A DNA stretch of 64,000 nucleotides from Nodularia sphaerocarpa UHCC 0038 (GCF_022376295.1 NZ_CP060140.1:124001-188000), one strand, 5' to 3'. Counted from the stretch's first letter, positions 37,206 through 46,449 are shown. Numbers and translations: made by a program. The notes: a model not told the origin generated them from the sequence alone.

Positions 37206-38165
37206 TTAGAGGGTTTTATTTATACCTACGGGTAGGTCTTGAAACATGGGTGTGCTGAGGTAACGTTCTCCGAAGGAAGGCTGAATCATCACAATTAATT
37301 TGCCGGCGTTTTCAGGGCGTTGACCGACTTGAATTGCTGCACATAAGGCTGCGCCGGAGGAGATACCGGATAGTAGTCCTTCTTCTTTGGCTAAACGTCG
37401 CCCATAAGCGATCGCCTGTTCATCACTAACTCTAATTACTTCATCAATTAATTCTAGGCGTAGTACATCTGGGATGAATCCTGCGCCGATACCTTGAATT
37501 TTGTGGGGTCCGGCTGTACCGCCAGAGAGGATGGGGCTATTGCTGGGTTCAATTGCGATCGCCTGAAAACTAGGCTTGTATTGTTTTAATACTTCTGCAA
37601 TCCCAGTAATCGTCCCACCAGTCCCTACCCCAGCAATCACGATATCTACTTCTCCATCAGTATCTGCCCAAATTTCCTCAGCAGTAGTTTCTCTGTGAAT
37701 TTTCGGGTTAGCTGGGTTGCGAAACTGTTGCAGCATCAAAGCATTGGGAGTATTTGCCACAATTGCTTCAGCTTGATTAATTGCGCCTCGCATTCCTTCT
37801 GCGCCTGGTGTTAATTCTAAGATTGCACCATAGGCTTTGAGCATAGAACGTCGTTCTTGGCTCATTGTCTCTGGCATTGTTAAAATTAAACGATAGCCAC
37901 GCGCTGCTGCTACCATCGCTAAAGCAATGCCTGTATTTCCTGAAGTCGGCTCGACTAAAATGGTTTTCCCAGGCTCAATTAAACCCTCTGCTTCGGCCGC
38001 CAGTACCATACTAATTCCAATCCGGTCTTTCACTGAAGCGGCTGGATTCATCCCTTCAAGTTTGACTACAATCCTGGCTCCCACTCCCTCAGCTTGAGGA
38101 ATTTTATTCAATTGAACTAAAGGAGTTCTACCAATAAGTTCTGTAATATCTTTAGCAATTCTCAT
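37206..38165 (-). CDS. cysK: Cysteine synthase A (O-acetylserine sulfhydrylase)
   Basis: The PLP lysine is in AASVKDRIGISMV, the serine/substrate loop is EPTSGNTGIALAM, and the PLP phosphate-binding loop is GVGTGGTITGIAEVL. Near the C-terminus are SNSPILSGG and GLLSGISSGAAL, all in the usual order. The 319 residues are typical. It makes cysteine from O-acetylserine and sulfide. It is convergent with the ArsC-like gene. Confidence 0.95.
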   Translation of the reverse strand: MRIAKDITELIGRTPLVQLNKIPQAEGVGARIVVKLEGMNPAASVKDRIGISMVLAAEAEGLIEPGKTILVEPTSGNTGIALAMVAAARGYRLILTMPETMSQERRSMLKAYGAILELTPGAEGMRGAINQAEAIVANTPNALMLQQFRNPANPKIHRETTAEEIWADTDGEVDIVIAGVGTGGTITGIAEVLKQYKPSFQAIAIEPSNSPILSGGTAGPHKIQGIGAGFIPDVLRLELIDEVIRVSDEQAIAYGRRLAKEEGLLSGISSGAALCAAIQVGQRPENAGKLIVMIQPSFGERYLSTPMFQDLPVGINKTL

Positions 38166-38224
38166 AAATTAACTCCTATGATTTCACCTCTAGGGCAAAT
38201 TATTTACCGATGAAAATCAACGTC

Positions 38225-38355
38225 TAAGTAGGTGGTCGTAAATAAAGTTAACTCGCAAGAGTCGTCATTTGTCCTTTGTCATTGGTCATTGGTAAGAATT
38301 TCAGACGTGTTTACTTTTCGTTATATACTTTGTTTTTTTCCTGCTTACCTACTTA
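38225..38355. repeat. TA-flanked MITE, copy A
   Basis: 131-bp unit with inverted ends TAAGTAGGT / ACCTACTTA. About 85% of it, by eye, matches copy B at 40302-40433, including CGTAAATAAAGTTAACT, GTCGTCATTTGTCCTTTGTC and TTTACTTTTCGTTA. The outermost TA on each side fits a TA target duplication, as made by IS630/Tc1-type transposases. No ORF inside. Confidence 0.75.
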
Positions 38356-39246
38356 TGTATTTAGTTTATATTCGATCCGAGGAAATGTGTAGATTATCTA
38401 CTCTTCCCCTAGTACACGGCTGAAGCATCAATTTGAAGTAATTTTCTCACTTATCCTCCACCCGTAATGTTTTTTAGTTACCATAATCCACTTAAATAAC
38501 TTAATTTCACACTTTTTATAGCCGCAGATTTTATTTGTCTATTGTTTACTAAATCAAGATATCAGAAAGTTGTGAATTTAACTTTTTATAATTTATATAT
38601 AGTATATGAGGCTGCATTTACACTCAAAAATAAATGGATTTTTCTAGAACTTTAGTATATACTCACCACATAATCTATTTCCTTGAGTACAAACTTTAAG
38701 CGTCAAAAACTAGAATAAAAATTGCCCTTTACTATTGCCACATATAGCTTTAAGCCTGAGTGCAGAAGTACTCGTACCCCACCTCAGAAATACTCGTACC
38801 CCATCTCAGAAATACTCGTACCCATACCCCAAATAATTTATTTAAGGCTGATGGGATAGAAGTTATAGGCTTTGAGTACAAATTTAATAAGTTTAATAAT
38901 CTTAATTCACACAGGTTCAACTCGGCTGAAGAGGGACGACTGCTATAAATTTTGTAGGATTTACGCAGAGATTCCCCTCTACCCCCCGAAGTTTTTAGGG
39001 TTTTACCCAACGAATTAGGGGGGACTTCTTAACTCTTCTGATTAGGAAGATGTTAGTCCTAAGTTGATAATTATAGGTTTTGTGGAAAAATTAGTAAGTT
39101 TTCAGTATTCAGTGAACAAACTGCACGCTGATAAATGGTTAAACTTTAGTATCACAAATGTTTGAAGCGTGGAAAGCAAAAGCTGGTTAGGTAAACAGCA
39201 ACAAAGATTTGTCTGGGTATATATTACCTAGCGAAGGAGAGCAAAT
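38356..39246. other. Intergenic region, AT-rich, one small tandem repeat
   Basis: About 890 bp with no supported gene. It contains three 22-bp tandem units at 38763-38828. Open frames of 60-90 codons on both strands here overlap that repeat and show no family resemblance. Confidence 0.45.
38763..38828 (+). repeat. 22-bp tandem repeat, three units
   Basis: CAGAAGTACTCGTACCCC-ACCT, CAGAAATACTCGTACCCC-ATCT and a third, slightly decayed unit follow head to tail. There are no spacers between them. The function is unknown. Confidence 0.7.
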
Positions 39247-39672
39247 ATGAAAGTCAAACTTCTAAATGTTCTCACAGTTTGTTTAGTTACCTTAGTAGTG
39301 CTTTCCCCAGGGTTAGTAGTATTTAGCATAGTTTGGGGACGACATATTGAGTTCGTTAAGATGCAGAATTTAGTCTGTGAAATCAACAAAAATCCTCCAG
39401 ATAATTCTGCCTTATTTTCCCAAGCACCAGGTACAAGTTTATCTTCATATCAAACAAAGAACGAAATTTCTGATCGCAATCTTGTGAACCGATTATTAAT
39501 TGCTGCCGAGCAATATAGACTTGCGAGCATTTTGCAATGGTTTGTCTTAATCACCCCTATTTTTGTAGGATTAGGGATTATTGTTTACGACAGATATCTT
39601 GTTTATCGTGCTGCTATCTTAAAACAACAAGTTGAAATGTTGGAAAGGCTTTGGCAGCAAAGTGTCGAGTAA
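39247..39672 (+). CDS. Hypothetical protein with two transmembrane helices
   Basis: 141 residues. Hydrophobic segments lie near residues 7-28 (NVLTVCLVTLVVLSPGLVVFSI) and 98-118 (ILQWFVLITPIFVGLGIIVYD), with a polar loop between them and a basic/amphipathic C-terminus (LKQQVEMLERLWQQ). GGAG precedes the start. No family recognised. The next two genes follow closely on the same strand, so it heads a possible three-gene unit. Confidence 0.6.
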   Translation: MKVKLLNVLTVCLVTLVVLSPGLVVFSIVWGRHIEFVKMQNLVCEINKNPPDNSALFSQAPGTSLSSYQTKNEISDRNLVNRLLIAAEQYRLASILQWFVLITPIFVGLGIIVYDRYLVYRAAILKQQVEMLERLWQQSVE

Positions 39673-39713
39673 TTCTCTGTGCAAATTTTACTCATTCAAT
39701 CAACAAAATTATC

Positions 39714-39980
39714 ATGACAGAAGAACGCCAAATTCAATATTTCGATCTCATTGACCAGTTACTTAAATGTCCCAATGGTCAAGAACCAGAAGTTTTAGAA
39801 GCTCAACCAGAATTGATTGATGCTCCCTTCGTGGAGACAATGTTGCAAGTAGCAGCTAGTTTTGCACACGGTGGTAATCAAGAAGGCGCTCAGTTTTTAT
39901 TTTTTGTGGCTCGTGAATTAGCAAAGCAACTGGGCTTATATCCTGAAGTCCCAAATTCTGAAGTTGCAAGTAAGGAGTAA
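39714..39980 (+). CDS. Conserved hypothetical protein (88 aa)
   Basis: The start is placed at ATG 39714 (MTEERQIQYFDLIDQLLKCP) because the upstream extension reads through the end of the preceding gene. The rest (NGQEPEVLEAQPELIDAPFV, then GNQEGAQFLFFVARELAKQL) is helical, like short TPR-type cyanobacterial proteins. It ends 2 bp before the next start. No function known. Confidence 0.65.
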   Translation: MTEERQIQYFDLIDQLLKCPNGQEPEVLEAQPELIDAPFVETMLQVAASFAHGGNQEGAQFLFFVARELAKQLGLYPEVPNSEVASKE

Positions 39981-39982
39981 AT

Positions 39983-40294
39983 ATGCTGCTGACTGAAACC
40001 GACGCTGGACAAATCGCGTTAGAGTTCCTCATGGCAGATTGGAACATTTCCGAAGATCATAGAGAGTGGTTTGTCATGTTTGGCTCTCGACTGATTGGTG
40101 AAAGTTGGTACATTGTGGAGTTGGGTGTCGAAGGGTTTCCGGATCGTTGGTTTATTGAAGTCTATGATACGGGAATGTGTGACCCAAACTATACATTTCT
40201 ATCACCTATTCCGGCTTCAGAAGGATTTTCCGATTTTGTAGATGTGCCAGAAATGGTAGCTGAAGTTTTAGTAGCGGAGCGCAAAGCTCGTTAA
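39983..40294 (+). CDS. Conserved hypothetical protein (103 aa)
   Basis: Begins MLLTETDAGQIALEFLMADW. The beta-rich middle (GESWYIVELGVEGFPDRWFIEVYD) and helical end (DVPEMVAEVLVAER) look like a small NTF2-like or cystatin-like fold, but this is only a shape impression. It is separated by 2 bp from the preceding gene, so co-translation is likely. Copy B of the MITE follows 7 bp after the stop. Confidence 0.65.
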   Translation: MLLTETDAGQIALEFLMADWNISEDHREWFVMFGSRLIGESWYIVELGVEGFPDRWFIEVYDTGMCDPNYTFLSPIPASEGFSDFVDVPEMVAEVLVAERKAR

Positions 40295-40301
40295 TAAACA
40301 T

Positions 40302-40433
40302 TAAGTAGGTGGGCGTAAATAAAGTTAACTGGAGAGGGTCGTCATTTGTCCTTTGTCATTAGTCATTGGTGAGGGTTTCAGACGTATTTACTTTTCGTTA
40401 CATAGTTTTGTTTATTCGGTGCGTACCTACTTA
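40302..40433. repeat. TA-flanked MITE, copy B
   Basis: 132-bp relative of copy A (38225-38355) with the same TAAGTAGGT / ACCTACTTA ends. It lies immediately after the stop of the 103-aa protein gene and could influence its 3' end. Confidence 0.75.
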
Positions 40434-40665
40434 GAATGCAAATTTCAGAATGTACATTAATTAAAAATGAAGATTTTGAGTTTGCTATTTAAAACTTTCT
40501 ACCCAGTCGAGAACCCAGGCTTCTGAAGTTGGTCACAATTCCATAGGATGACTAGATGAGGTGATGCTAAACTAAAGCTCACCTCATTTTTTAATAGGAA
40601 AAAACAAAGAAATCCTGTACTTTGTCATGCTTAATTGACAATAATATGTTATATTAAATAGCGTG

Positions 40666-41043
40666 ATGAGCGCTACAGAAATATCATTTGATATGATTGC
40701 TGAACATATCCTAGCTAAAGAATTCACAAGAGTCGTCACTGACTATTACCCAACACTTGGGGAATTACTAGAAAGGTGTCATGTGAAAGTCATAACCTGT
40801 TTTTGGGGACGACCAGCTAGACGTTTGCAATATATAGGAATTTATTGCTGTGAAGAAATACTTCCCTATGTGCAAGCCCAAAAAGATGTACTCAGAGAAC
40901 TAGCAGACAATATGGGACTAATTCAGGTAGTTTGTATGAACGGGTCGCGATTACTACGCGATCCCATGTCGAAGGTTAAGCATACCAATCCTCGCTTATG
41001 GTTGGAGTTGCAATGGGTGACAACTCAAATCAGTGAACAGTGA
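40666..41043 (+). CDS. Conserved hypothetical protein (125 aa)
   Basis: ATG 40666 (MSATEISFDMIAEHILAKEF) is preferred over the GTG one codon earlier. It contains a mixed alpha/beta segment (KVITCFWGRPARRLQYIGIY). No family is recognised. A sequence of direct repeats (CAGTGAA, GATAACT) follows the stop codon. Confidence 0.55.
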   Translation: MSATEISFDMIAEHILAKEFTRVVTDYYPTLGELLERCHVKVITCFWGRPARRLQYIGIYCCEEILPYVQAQKDVLRELADNMGLIQVVCMNGSRLLRDPMSKVKHTNPRLWLELQWVTTQISEQ

Positions 41044-41134
41044 ACAGTGAAAAGTTATCAAGACATGAGGTGGAGGATTTAGCCCCAATTATGTCTCTTG
41101 ACTGATAACTGATAACTGATAACTGATAACTGTT
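41032..41134 (+). repeat. Short direct-repeat cluster (AACAGTG and ACTGATA units)
   Basis: AACAGTG recurs at the start of this interval and ACTGATA is repeated five times near its end (41100-41133), with 50 bp between. This kind of microrepeat is common between Nostocales genes. Confidence 0.6.
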
Positions 41135-41153
41135 AAAATTGCGATCGCCTAAA

Positions 41154-42158
41154 ATGAAAACTGGAATTTTTTGCAATTACGAAAATCATCATCAGAATAC
41201 CAGCCGCACAATCTTTGAACAAGTCGCGCTAGTACAGCAGGCGGAAAGCTTAGGTTTTGAGTCAGCCTGGGTGAGTGAACATCATTTTAACGAATTCAAT
41301 CTCAGCTCGTCTATGTTGCTGTTAATGGCACACCTAGCGGGACTTACGTCAACGATTCAACTAGCTACGGCGGCAGTATTATTGCCATTTCATAACCCGA
41401 TTCGGGTAGCGGAAGATATTGCTACACTGGATAATTTGTGTAATGGCAGATTGTTATTTGGGATTGCTAAGGGAGGTCCATTTCCCCGACACAATAAGCA
41501 TTTTGGCACACCAATGGGTGAATCTCGCGCCAAAATGTTAGAGGCGATCGCATTAATTCAAAAGCTTCTATATGATACTGAGGTATCATTTAATGGGCAG
41601 TATTACCAATGCGATCGCTTGACAATTTACCCCAAACCATTACAGTCTCAAATTCCAGTTTACATCGCCACTGGCGATGATCAAGGCATAGAATTTGCCG
41701 CCCAAAATTCCTTCGGCTTAATGGGGGGACCGCCATTCTCCTTAGAGAGATTGAAAAACACAGTGGCTAAATATCGAGCCTGCAATAATAGTGGCTCAGA
41801 AAAACTTGTATTGGCGCGCTTCTTTTATGTTGGTAAAACATACGATGAAGCAGTGACTGAAGCGTTACCATTCATTCGCAAATTCAGCCAAAAAATGCAA
41901 GCAAACTCGGCTGAAGTCATGCAGAAAAGCGCAAATCCCAATCAGAAACCATTTGACCGCACAAATATTTGTTTCGACGAAGACTATTTGATTGAGAACT
42001 CAATTATTGGTGATGTGAGGACTTGTCGGGACAAAATCAACAAATTTCAATCCGAGTTAAATATCGGTACATTAGCGCTCAAACCCTCTTCTTTGGATTT
42101 GCAAAAAAACTTAGAAAGTTTAGAGCGCTACAACCAAGAGGTTCGGAATTATGTCTAA
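41154..42158 (+). CDS. Luciferase-like flavin monooxygenase (LLM family)
   Basis: The TIM-barrel opening is MKTGIFCNYENHHQN. AESLGFESAWVSEHHFNEFNLSSS and IQLATAAVLLPFHNPIRVAEDIATLD are hallmark segments of bacterial luciferase-like FMNH2-dependent monooxygenases, and GRLLFGIAKGG follows. These enzymes oxygenate diverse substrates. The substrate is unknown. The start is ATG 41154, not the in-frame TTG inside a GCGATCGC site. The stop overlaps the next start by 8 bp. Confidence 0.85.
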   Translation: MKTGIFCNYENHHQNTSRTIFEQVALVQQAESLGFESAWVSEHHFNEFNLSSSMLLLMAHLAGLTSTIQLATAAVLLPFHNPIRVAEDIATLDNLCNGRLLFGIAKGGPFPRHNKHFGTPMGESRAKMLEAIALIQKLLYDTEVSFNGQYYQCDRLTIYPKPLQSQIPVYIATGDDQGIEFAAQNSFGLMGGPPFSLERLKNTVAKYRACNNSGSEKLVLARFFYVGKTYDEAVTEALPFIRKFSQKMQANSAEVMQKSANPNQKPFDRTNICFDEDYLIENSIIGDVRTCRDKINKFQSELNIGTLALKPSSLDLQKNLESLERYNQEVRNYV

Positions 42159-42522
42159 ACTGCACCAGCTTCCTCCCGATGATTTACCACCCATCGAGGT
42201 AACGAAACAGGATGGAATGCTGCATTTGGAGTTAGAACGATCTATTGGCAGATGCTTTTTTCACGCTTGCGATCGCATTACCCAAGTCCTCTTATCAAAC
42301 TGTCAATGGTATCTTACCAAGAATAGCACAACCCTGACACTAATCATTGACTGTCCTGACATAGTATCTTACTGGCATATAGTCAGCAACATTCCTCAGT
42401 TAGGGAATAGACTAGAGAGGTTTACCAGTAACGCCAAAATCCGCGTTTATCCTCCATTTGGTAAAGGCAAACCATTTGAAATCAGCGTCAATGAAATTTC
42501 GGCTTATCGGGATTGGCTGTAA
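42151..42522 (+). CDS. Hypothetical protein overlapping the monooxygenase gene (123 aa)
   Basis: Starts in ATGTCTAA, which contains the stop of the luciferase-like gene, so the two are translationally coupled. Begins MSKLHQLPPDDLPPIEVTKQ and ends EISAYRDWL. The mixed alpha/beta content has no recognised motif. Tight coupling suggests an accessory role to the monooxygenase. Confidence 0.65.
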   Translation: MSKLHQLPPDDLPPIEVTKQDGMLHLELERSIGRCFFHACDRITQVLLSNCQWYLTKNSTTLTLIIDCPDIVSYWHIVSNIPQLGNRLERFTSNAKIRVYPPFGKGKPFEISVNEISAYRDWL

Positions 42523-42640
42523 TAGCAAACCTCTCGAATTGCCTAATATCATATTACCCTTCCCCGCCTTCGGGGAGGCAATTAAAACAGACATAACTCT
42601 AGGAAATTTGTCAGTTAATCCTAGCTGCTAAAGATTAGTT

Positions 42641-43315
42641 TTACAAAATAGCCTTCATTCCCAGCTTTTCCCGAATATCGCTCACCTGGACATCCCAATA
42701 TTGATCCCATTTTTGAGCGATGAACTTACCTGGAGTTTCGGAACCGAGATGATAAGCACGGCAAATTTCGGACATTAAGTATTGGACTTTATTTGGTTGA
42801 TAAAGACTAATTCTCACCAGTCCAAAACTAACAATCATAACGCTGATAGGAATCGGTGTTTGAGCGATAAAGAAAGCTTGTAGTCCAACTTCACCAATTT
42901 CATCAGTATCAAATCCACCAACCAGATGATAAAAATCATGAGTAGTTCTCGAAAGCATCTTGAGATATGAGATATCATCAACTACAGGAACTGTCTTGTA
43001 GAAGTAGGGTTTAAAGCCTTTAGACTTAATATTATGAGCATAAACATGACCCAAAGTACCCTCTGGAAGCCGGCTTAACTCATCCAGATTGAAAGCATCA
43101 GGAAGCCAGCGTTCTTCAAACAGGGTGTTCACTTCAGGGATTTTTTTTAGCTCATTAACGGCCCTCTGTGCCATTCCCGTGTGATCAAGTGCGTCTTCAA
43201 ATTTAAATAATTCATCCGTGCTACCACCGTCAATTTTGAGGTTACTAGATGCGAGAAATTTAATAATGTAAGTAAGAAGTCCTTTATCAGTGTCACGAGT
43301 AATTACATTGACCAT
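42641..43315 (-). CDS. Coq4-like protein
   Basis: The Coq4 signature HDxxH-x11-E is complete: HDFYH in TTHDFYHLVGGF, then exactly 11 residues to the Glu of DTDEIGE. LPEGTLGHVYAHNIKSKGFKP and LQAFFIAQTPIPISVM are further family segments. In mitochondria Coq4 organises ubiquinone synthesis and has C1-decarboxylation activity. Cyanobacteria make plastoquinone rather than ubiquinone, so this paralogue must serve another lipid or quinone step. The 224 residues fit the family. Confidence 0.8.
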   Translation of the reverse strand: MVNVITRDTDKGLLTYIIKFLASSNLKIDGGSTDELFKFEDALDHTGMAQRAVNELKKIPEVNTLFEERWLPDAFNLDELSRLPEGTLGHVYAHNIKSKGFKPYFYKTVPVVDDISYLKMLSRTTHDFYHLVGGFDTDEIGEVGLQAFFIAQTPIPISVMIVSFGLVRISLYQPNKVQYLMSEICRAYHLGSETPGKFIAQKWDQYWDVQVSDIREKLGMKAIL

Positions 43316-43907
43316 AGTGATTCTCTGCGTTGCAATATAACTTTGCTAATTAAAACCTGAAGTGCATTATTTAAAATTTATGCAGTGCCACTAAAAAAGA
43401 ATATGCACTACTTATTTTTGATAAAAATAATCATTTCTTCATGGATCTTCAGATAGATTTCATAAGCTGTAAATTGTTGTTTATTGAAAGGTTAAAGCAA
43501 AATATAAAGACTAAAAGAATGAACTTATATCATCTCCGCTTGATTCATCTCCGCTTGATTACTTATTAAAACCGAAGAACCCCACCCCGCCAAAGCTGCG
43601 CTTTGTATCCCCTCCCCGCTTGCGGGGAGGGGATAAAGGGGTGGGGTGCAATGACTGTGGGAATCATAACTAATTATACGGACATGAACTTAAAGAGTAG
43701 AGAGGTTGCATACAAAATCTCTAGAGATTTTTAATTTACCTTGTATATTTTAAATAACGTAAATTTTCTGTAACCTGTAAATTAGATACTTCACAAACTA
43801 CTAAAAAAAGCAAAAAACACAGATATATCCTCTTATCTGTGTTCATCTGTGTTCATCTGTGGATTAATATTCTTACCAATATTACATACCCAGCCACGGT
43901 AAAAATT
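43316..43907. other. Intergenic region after hypB, with a strong hairpin
   Basis: No gene is seen. It contains the hairpin at 43606-43635 and a short direct repeat (GTGTTCATCTGTG) near 43840-43862 of a type seen in other gaps of the window. Confidence 0.5.
43606..43635. repeat. Perfect 14-bp inverted repeat downstream of hypB
   Basis: TATCCCCTCCCCGC-TT-GCGGGGAGGGGATA. Outside it, CCCCACCCC and GGGGTGGGG can extend the structure. It lies about 270 bp beyond the hypB stop. It could end the hyp transcript, but there is no T-tract, and similar C-rich repeats occur elsewhere. Confidence 0.55.
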
Positions 43908-44747
43908 TTAAACAGAAACTGGAATCGACAAATTAGCCACTCTTGTAGATAGCCACCCATACCAACTTTCTAAACCAGCACCAGTAGTAGCAGAAACCTG
44001 AAAAATCTGAATTTGGGGATTAACCTGTCGGGCATAATCTATACATTTTTGCACATCAAACTGCACATAAGGTAACAAATCAACCTTAGTAAGAATCATG
44101 ATGTCACTAGCACGAAACATATGGGGATACTTGATAGGCTTATCTTCTCCCTCAGTCACCGAGAGAATAACCACCTTAGCCTGTTCTCCCAAATCAAACA
44201 AAGCCGGACAAACCAAATTTCCGACATTTTCAATCATCACCACCGAATTGAGAGGCGGGTTCAATTGTTGTAAACCCCTATCAATCATAGAAGCTTCTAA
44301 ATGACAACCAGTACCCGTATTAATTTGCACCACCTTACAGCCTGTTTCCCTAATCTTTTGGGCATCATTAGCTGTTTCTTGGTCGCCTTCAATTACACTA
44401 ATAGGTAGCTGATTTTTTAAATCATGAATAGTCCGAGTTAACAGAGTTGTTTTACCCGAACCAGGAGAACTCATTAAATTTAAAGCTAAAATATTGCGTC
44501 CTTTAAACCATCCCCGATTTTGGGCTGCTATCAGATTATTTTTCGCTAAAATATCCTGTTCTAAAGATATTGTTGTATTATGTATTTTGGCATGAACTTG
44601 AGAAACTTCATGATTATGGGAATGGCTAATTACAGTACCATCAGGTAAAGTGTGAGTATGATCATGGTGATTGTGTTCAACCTCACCAGTTTCTAAATTA
44701 GTAATTGTGCTTTCAGCATCATCAGAACAACCACAAGTTACACACAT
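43908..44747 (-). CDS. hypB: Hydrogenase nickel-insertion GTPase HypB
   Basis: The N-terminus is CxxCGC (MCVTCGCSDD) followed by a His-rich nickel-binding stretch (HNHHDHTHTLPDGTVISHSH). The GTPase domain has Walker A NLMSSPGSGKTTLLTRT and the motifs VIEGDQETANDAQ, VMIENVGNLVCP and LTKVDLLPY. With HypA it loads Ni into the HupL active site. It is the last gene of the hyp operon, 2 bp after hypA. The length is typical of a His-rich HypB. Confidence 0.95.
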   Translation of the reverse strand: MCVTCGCSDDAESTITNLETGEVEHNHHDHTHTLPDGTVISHSHNHEVSQVHAKIHNTTISLEQDILAKNNLIAAQNRGWFKGRNILALNLMSSPGSGKTTLLTRTIHDLKNQLPISVIEGDQETANDAQKIRETGCKVVQINTGTGCHLEASMIDRGLQQLNPPLNSVVMIENVGNLVCPALFDLGEQAKVVILSVTEGEDKPIKYPHMFRASDIMILTKVDLLPYVQFDVQKCIDYARQVNPQIQIFQVSATTGAGLESWYGWLSTRVANLSIPVSV

Positions 44748-44749
44748 AA

Positions 44750-45079
44750 TTACTCTATTTCGATTTCCTTAATTTTCAATTCTTCACCAGCTATTAAGTC
44801 TAACTGCACGCTACCACAGCCACATACACCAAAAGGTTTATTTAAATGTATTTCTGCACCACATTCACGACATCGTGCTAAACCAGGAATTTCCCTAATT
44901 TCTAATATCGCCCCCACCAAAACTGTACCTTGAGTACAGATATCAAAACAGAACTTTATAGCATCAGGTAAAATCGCCGAAAGTTGACCAACTTCTAACA
45001 CCACACGTTGAACCTTTGCACCTTGGGCGTGTTCACTAACAATAGCCACAATATTCTGCGTAATTCCTAGTTCGTGCAT
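44750..45079 (-). CDS. hypA: Hydrogenase maturation nickel chaperone HypA
   Basis: Starts MHELGITQNIVAIVSEHAQG; the MHE N-terminus with His2 binds nickel. The zinc site is CRECGAEI...FGVCGCGS (three clear Cys, with the CxC form replacing the second CxxC). The 109 residues are near normal. It hands Ni to HypB for insertion into the hydrogenase large subunit. It overlaps nothing and is 2 bp from hypB. Confidence 0.93.
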   Translation of the reverse strand: MHELGITQNIVAIVSEHAQGAKVQRVVLEVGQLSAILPDAIKFCFDICTQGTVLVGAILEIREIPGLARCRECGAEIHLNKPFGVCGCGSVQLDLIAGEELKIKEIEIE

Positions 45080-45294
45080 AAAATTAAGTGTTGAGTATAC
45101 TAAAAACCTCTCTCCAAACCTCTCTCCTACAAGGAGAGAGGCTTTGAAACACCCATTCCCTTGTAGGGAAGGGGGGAAGGGGGGTTAGGTTTATAAAATT
45201 TTTGAAATAAACAATACTTTTCAAACATCCTCTAAATAATCATTCTCTCTTCCTTGGCGACCTTGGCGACTTGGCGGTTCGTTATTCCAAAAAA

Positions 45295-46392
45295 TCAACA
45301 AATTCTGGGTAATTGTTCCCCCACCAACATATCAACAATACGTTCAGTCCCAAAAGCCGTTCTTAACAAAACCATACCCGGAGGGGAAGCAATAACCTCA
45401 CCAATCACACAAGCATCCTTACCGGCTGGGTGAGACTTCATAGCTGCTAAAACAGTTTCAGCATTCTCACCACCTACCACCACCACTAACTTACCTTCAT
45501 TCGCCAAATACAAAGGATCTAAACCTAGTATTTCACAAACTCCTTTAACTTCTTCCCGCACAGGGATAGATTCTTCATCGAGACGAATACCTACACCAGA
45601 ACTCAAAGAAAATTCATTTAAAACTGTAGCTAAACCGCCCCGTGTAGCATCGCGCATGGCGTGAACATCAGGACAAACACTCAGGATATTTGCGACTAAA
45701 CTATGTAACGGTTGACAGTCACTTTCGACATTAGTTTCTAATGCTAATTCCCCACGGGCGATTAAAATTGCTGCACCATGATTTCCCAATTCGCCATTAA
45801 TAATTACTACGTCTCCCACTTGGATATTATGGGCAGAAATGTTAATTCCTTGAGGAATTACGCCAATACCTGTAATATTAATAAACAGTTTATCAGCAGC
45901 ACCACGTTGGACAACTTTGGTATCACCTGTGACAATTTGCACGCCAGTTTTTTGGGCGGCTAATTTCATACTAGCAACAACACGCCGCAAAGTTTCTACT
46001 TCTAATCCTTCTTCTATAATCACGCTACAAGTGAGATATAAGGGTTTAGCACCACTGACGGCTAAATCATTAATAGTGCCATTAATTGCTAATTCGCCAA
46101 TATCACTACCGGGAAAAAATAAGGGGTCTACAACATAAGAATCTGTTGTAAATGCTAGTCTATCTCCCTGTTGGCTGAGACTAGCTAAGTTTAAACTGGC
46201 TTGGTCTTCTAATTGGGAAAGTATCGGATTATCAAAGCTACTTACAAAGATATCTTCGATTAAATCGCGCATGGCTTTACCGCCGCTACCATGGGCGAGG
46301 GTAATATGAGTATCTCTTAGTTTACCTTTGCGGGGTTGGGCATTTTTTTGAAATAGAGGATTTTGGGTTTTGTGTTTGGGGGAAATATTCAT
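45295..46392 (-). CDS. hypE: Hydrogenase maturation protein HypE
   Basis: PurM-like fold: ITLAHGSGGKAMRDLIEDIF at the start, DPLFFPGSDIGELAINGTIN, GDTKVVQRGAADKLFIN and MRDATRGGLATVLNEF. The C-terminus ends VGEQLPRIC, with the Cys that receives the carbamoyl group from HypF and is dehydrated to thiocyanate, the source of the CN ligands. The first 20 residues precede the domain, and an internal start is possible. Part of the hyp operon. Confidence 0.95.
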   Translation of the reverse strand: MNISPKHKTQNPLFQKNAQPRKGKLRDTHITLAHGSGGKAMRDLIEDIFVSSFDNPILSQLEDQASLNLASLSQQGDRLAFTTDSYVVDPLFFPGSDIGELAINGTINDLAVSGAKPLYLTCSVIIEEGLEVETLRRVVASMKLAAQKTGVQIVTGDTKVVQRGAADKLFINITGIGVIPQGINISAHNIQVGDVVIINGELGNHGAAILIARGELALETNVESDCQPLHSLVANILSVCPDVHAMRDATRGGLATVLNEFSLSSGVGIRLDEESIPVREEVKGVCEILGLDPLYLANEGKLVVVVGGENAETVLAAMKSHPAGKDACVIGEVIASPPGMVLLRTAFGTERIVDMLVGEQLPRIC

Positions 46393-46449
46393 ATTAAAAA
46401 ACGAACCACGAAGTAACGAAGGTAGCGAAGGAAGAGAGGAAGAGGAAGT

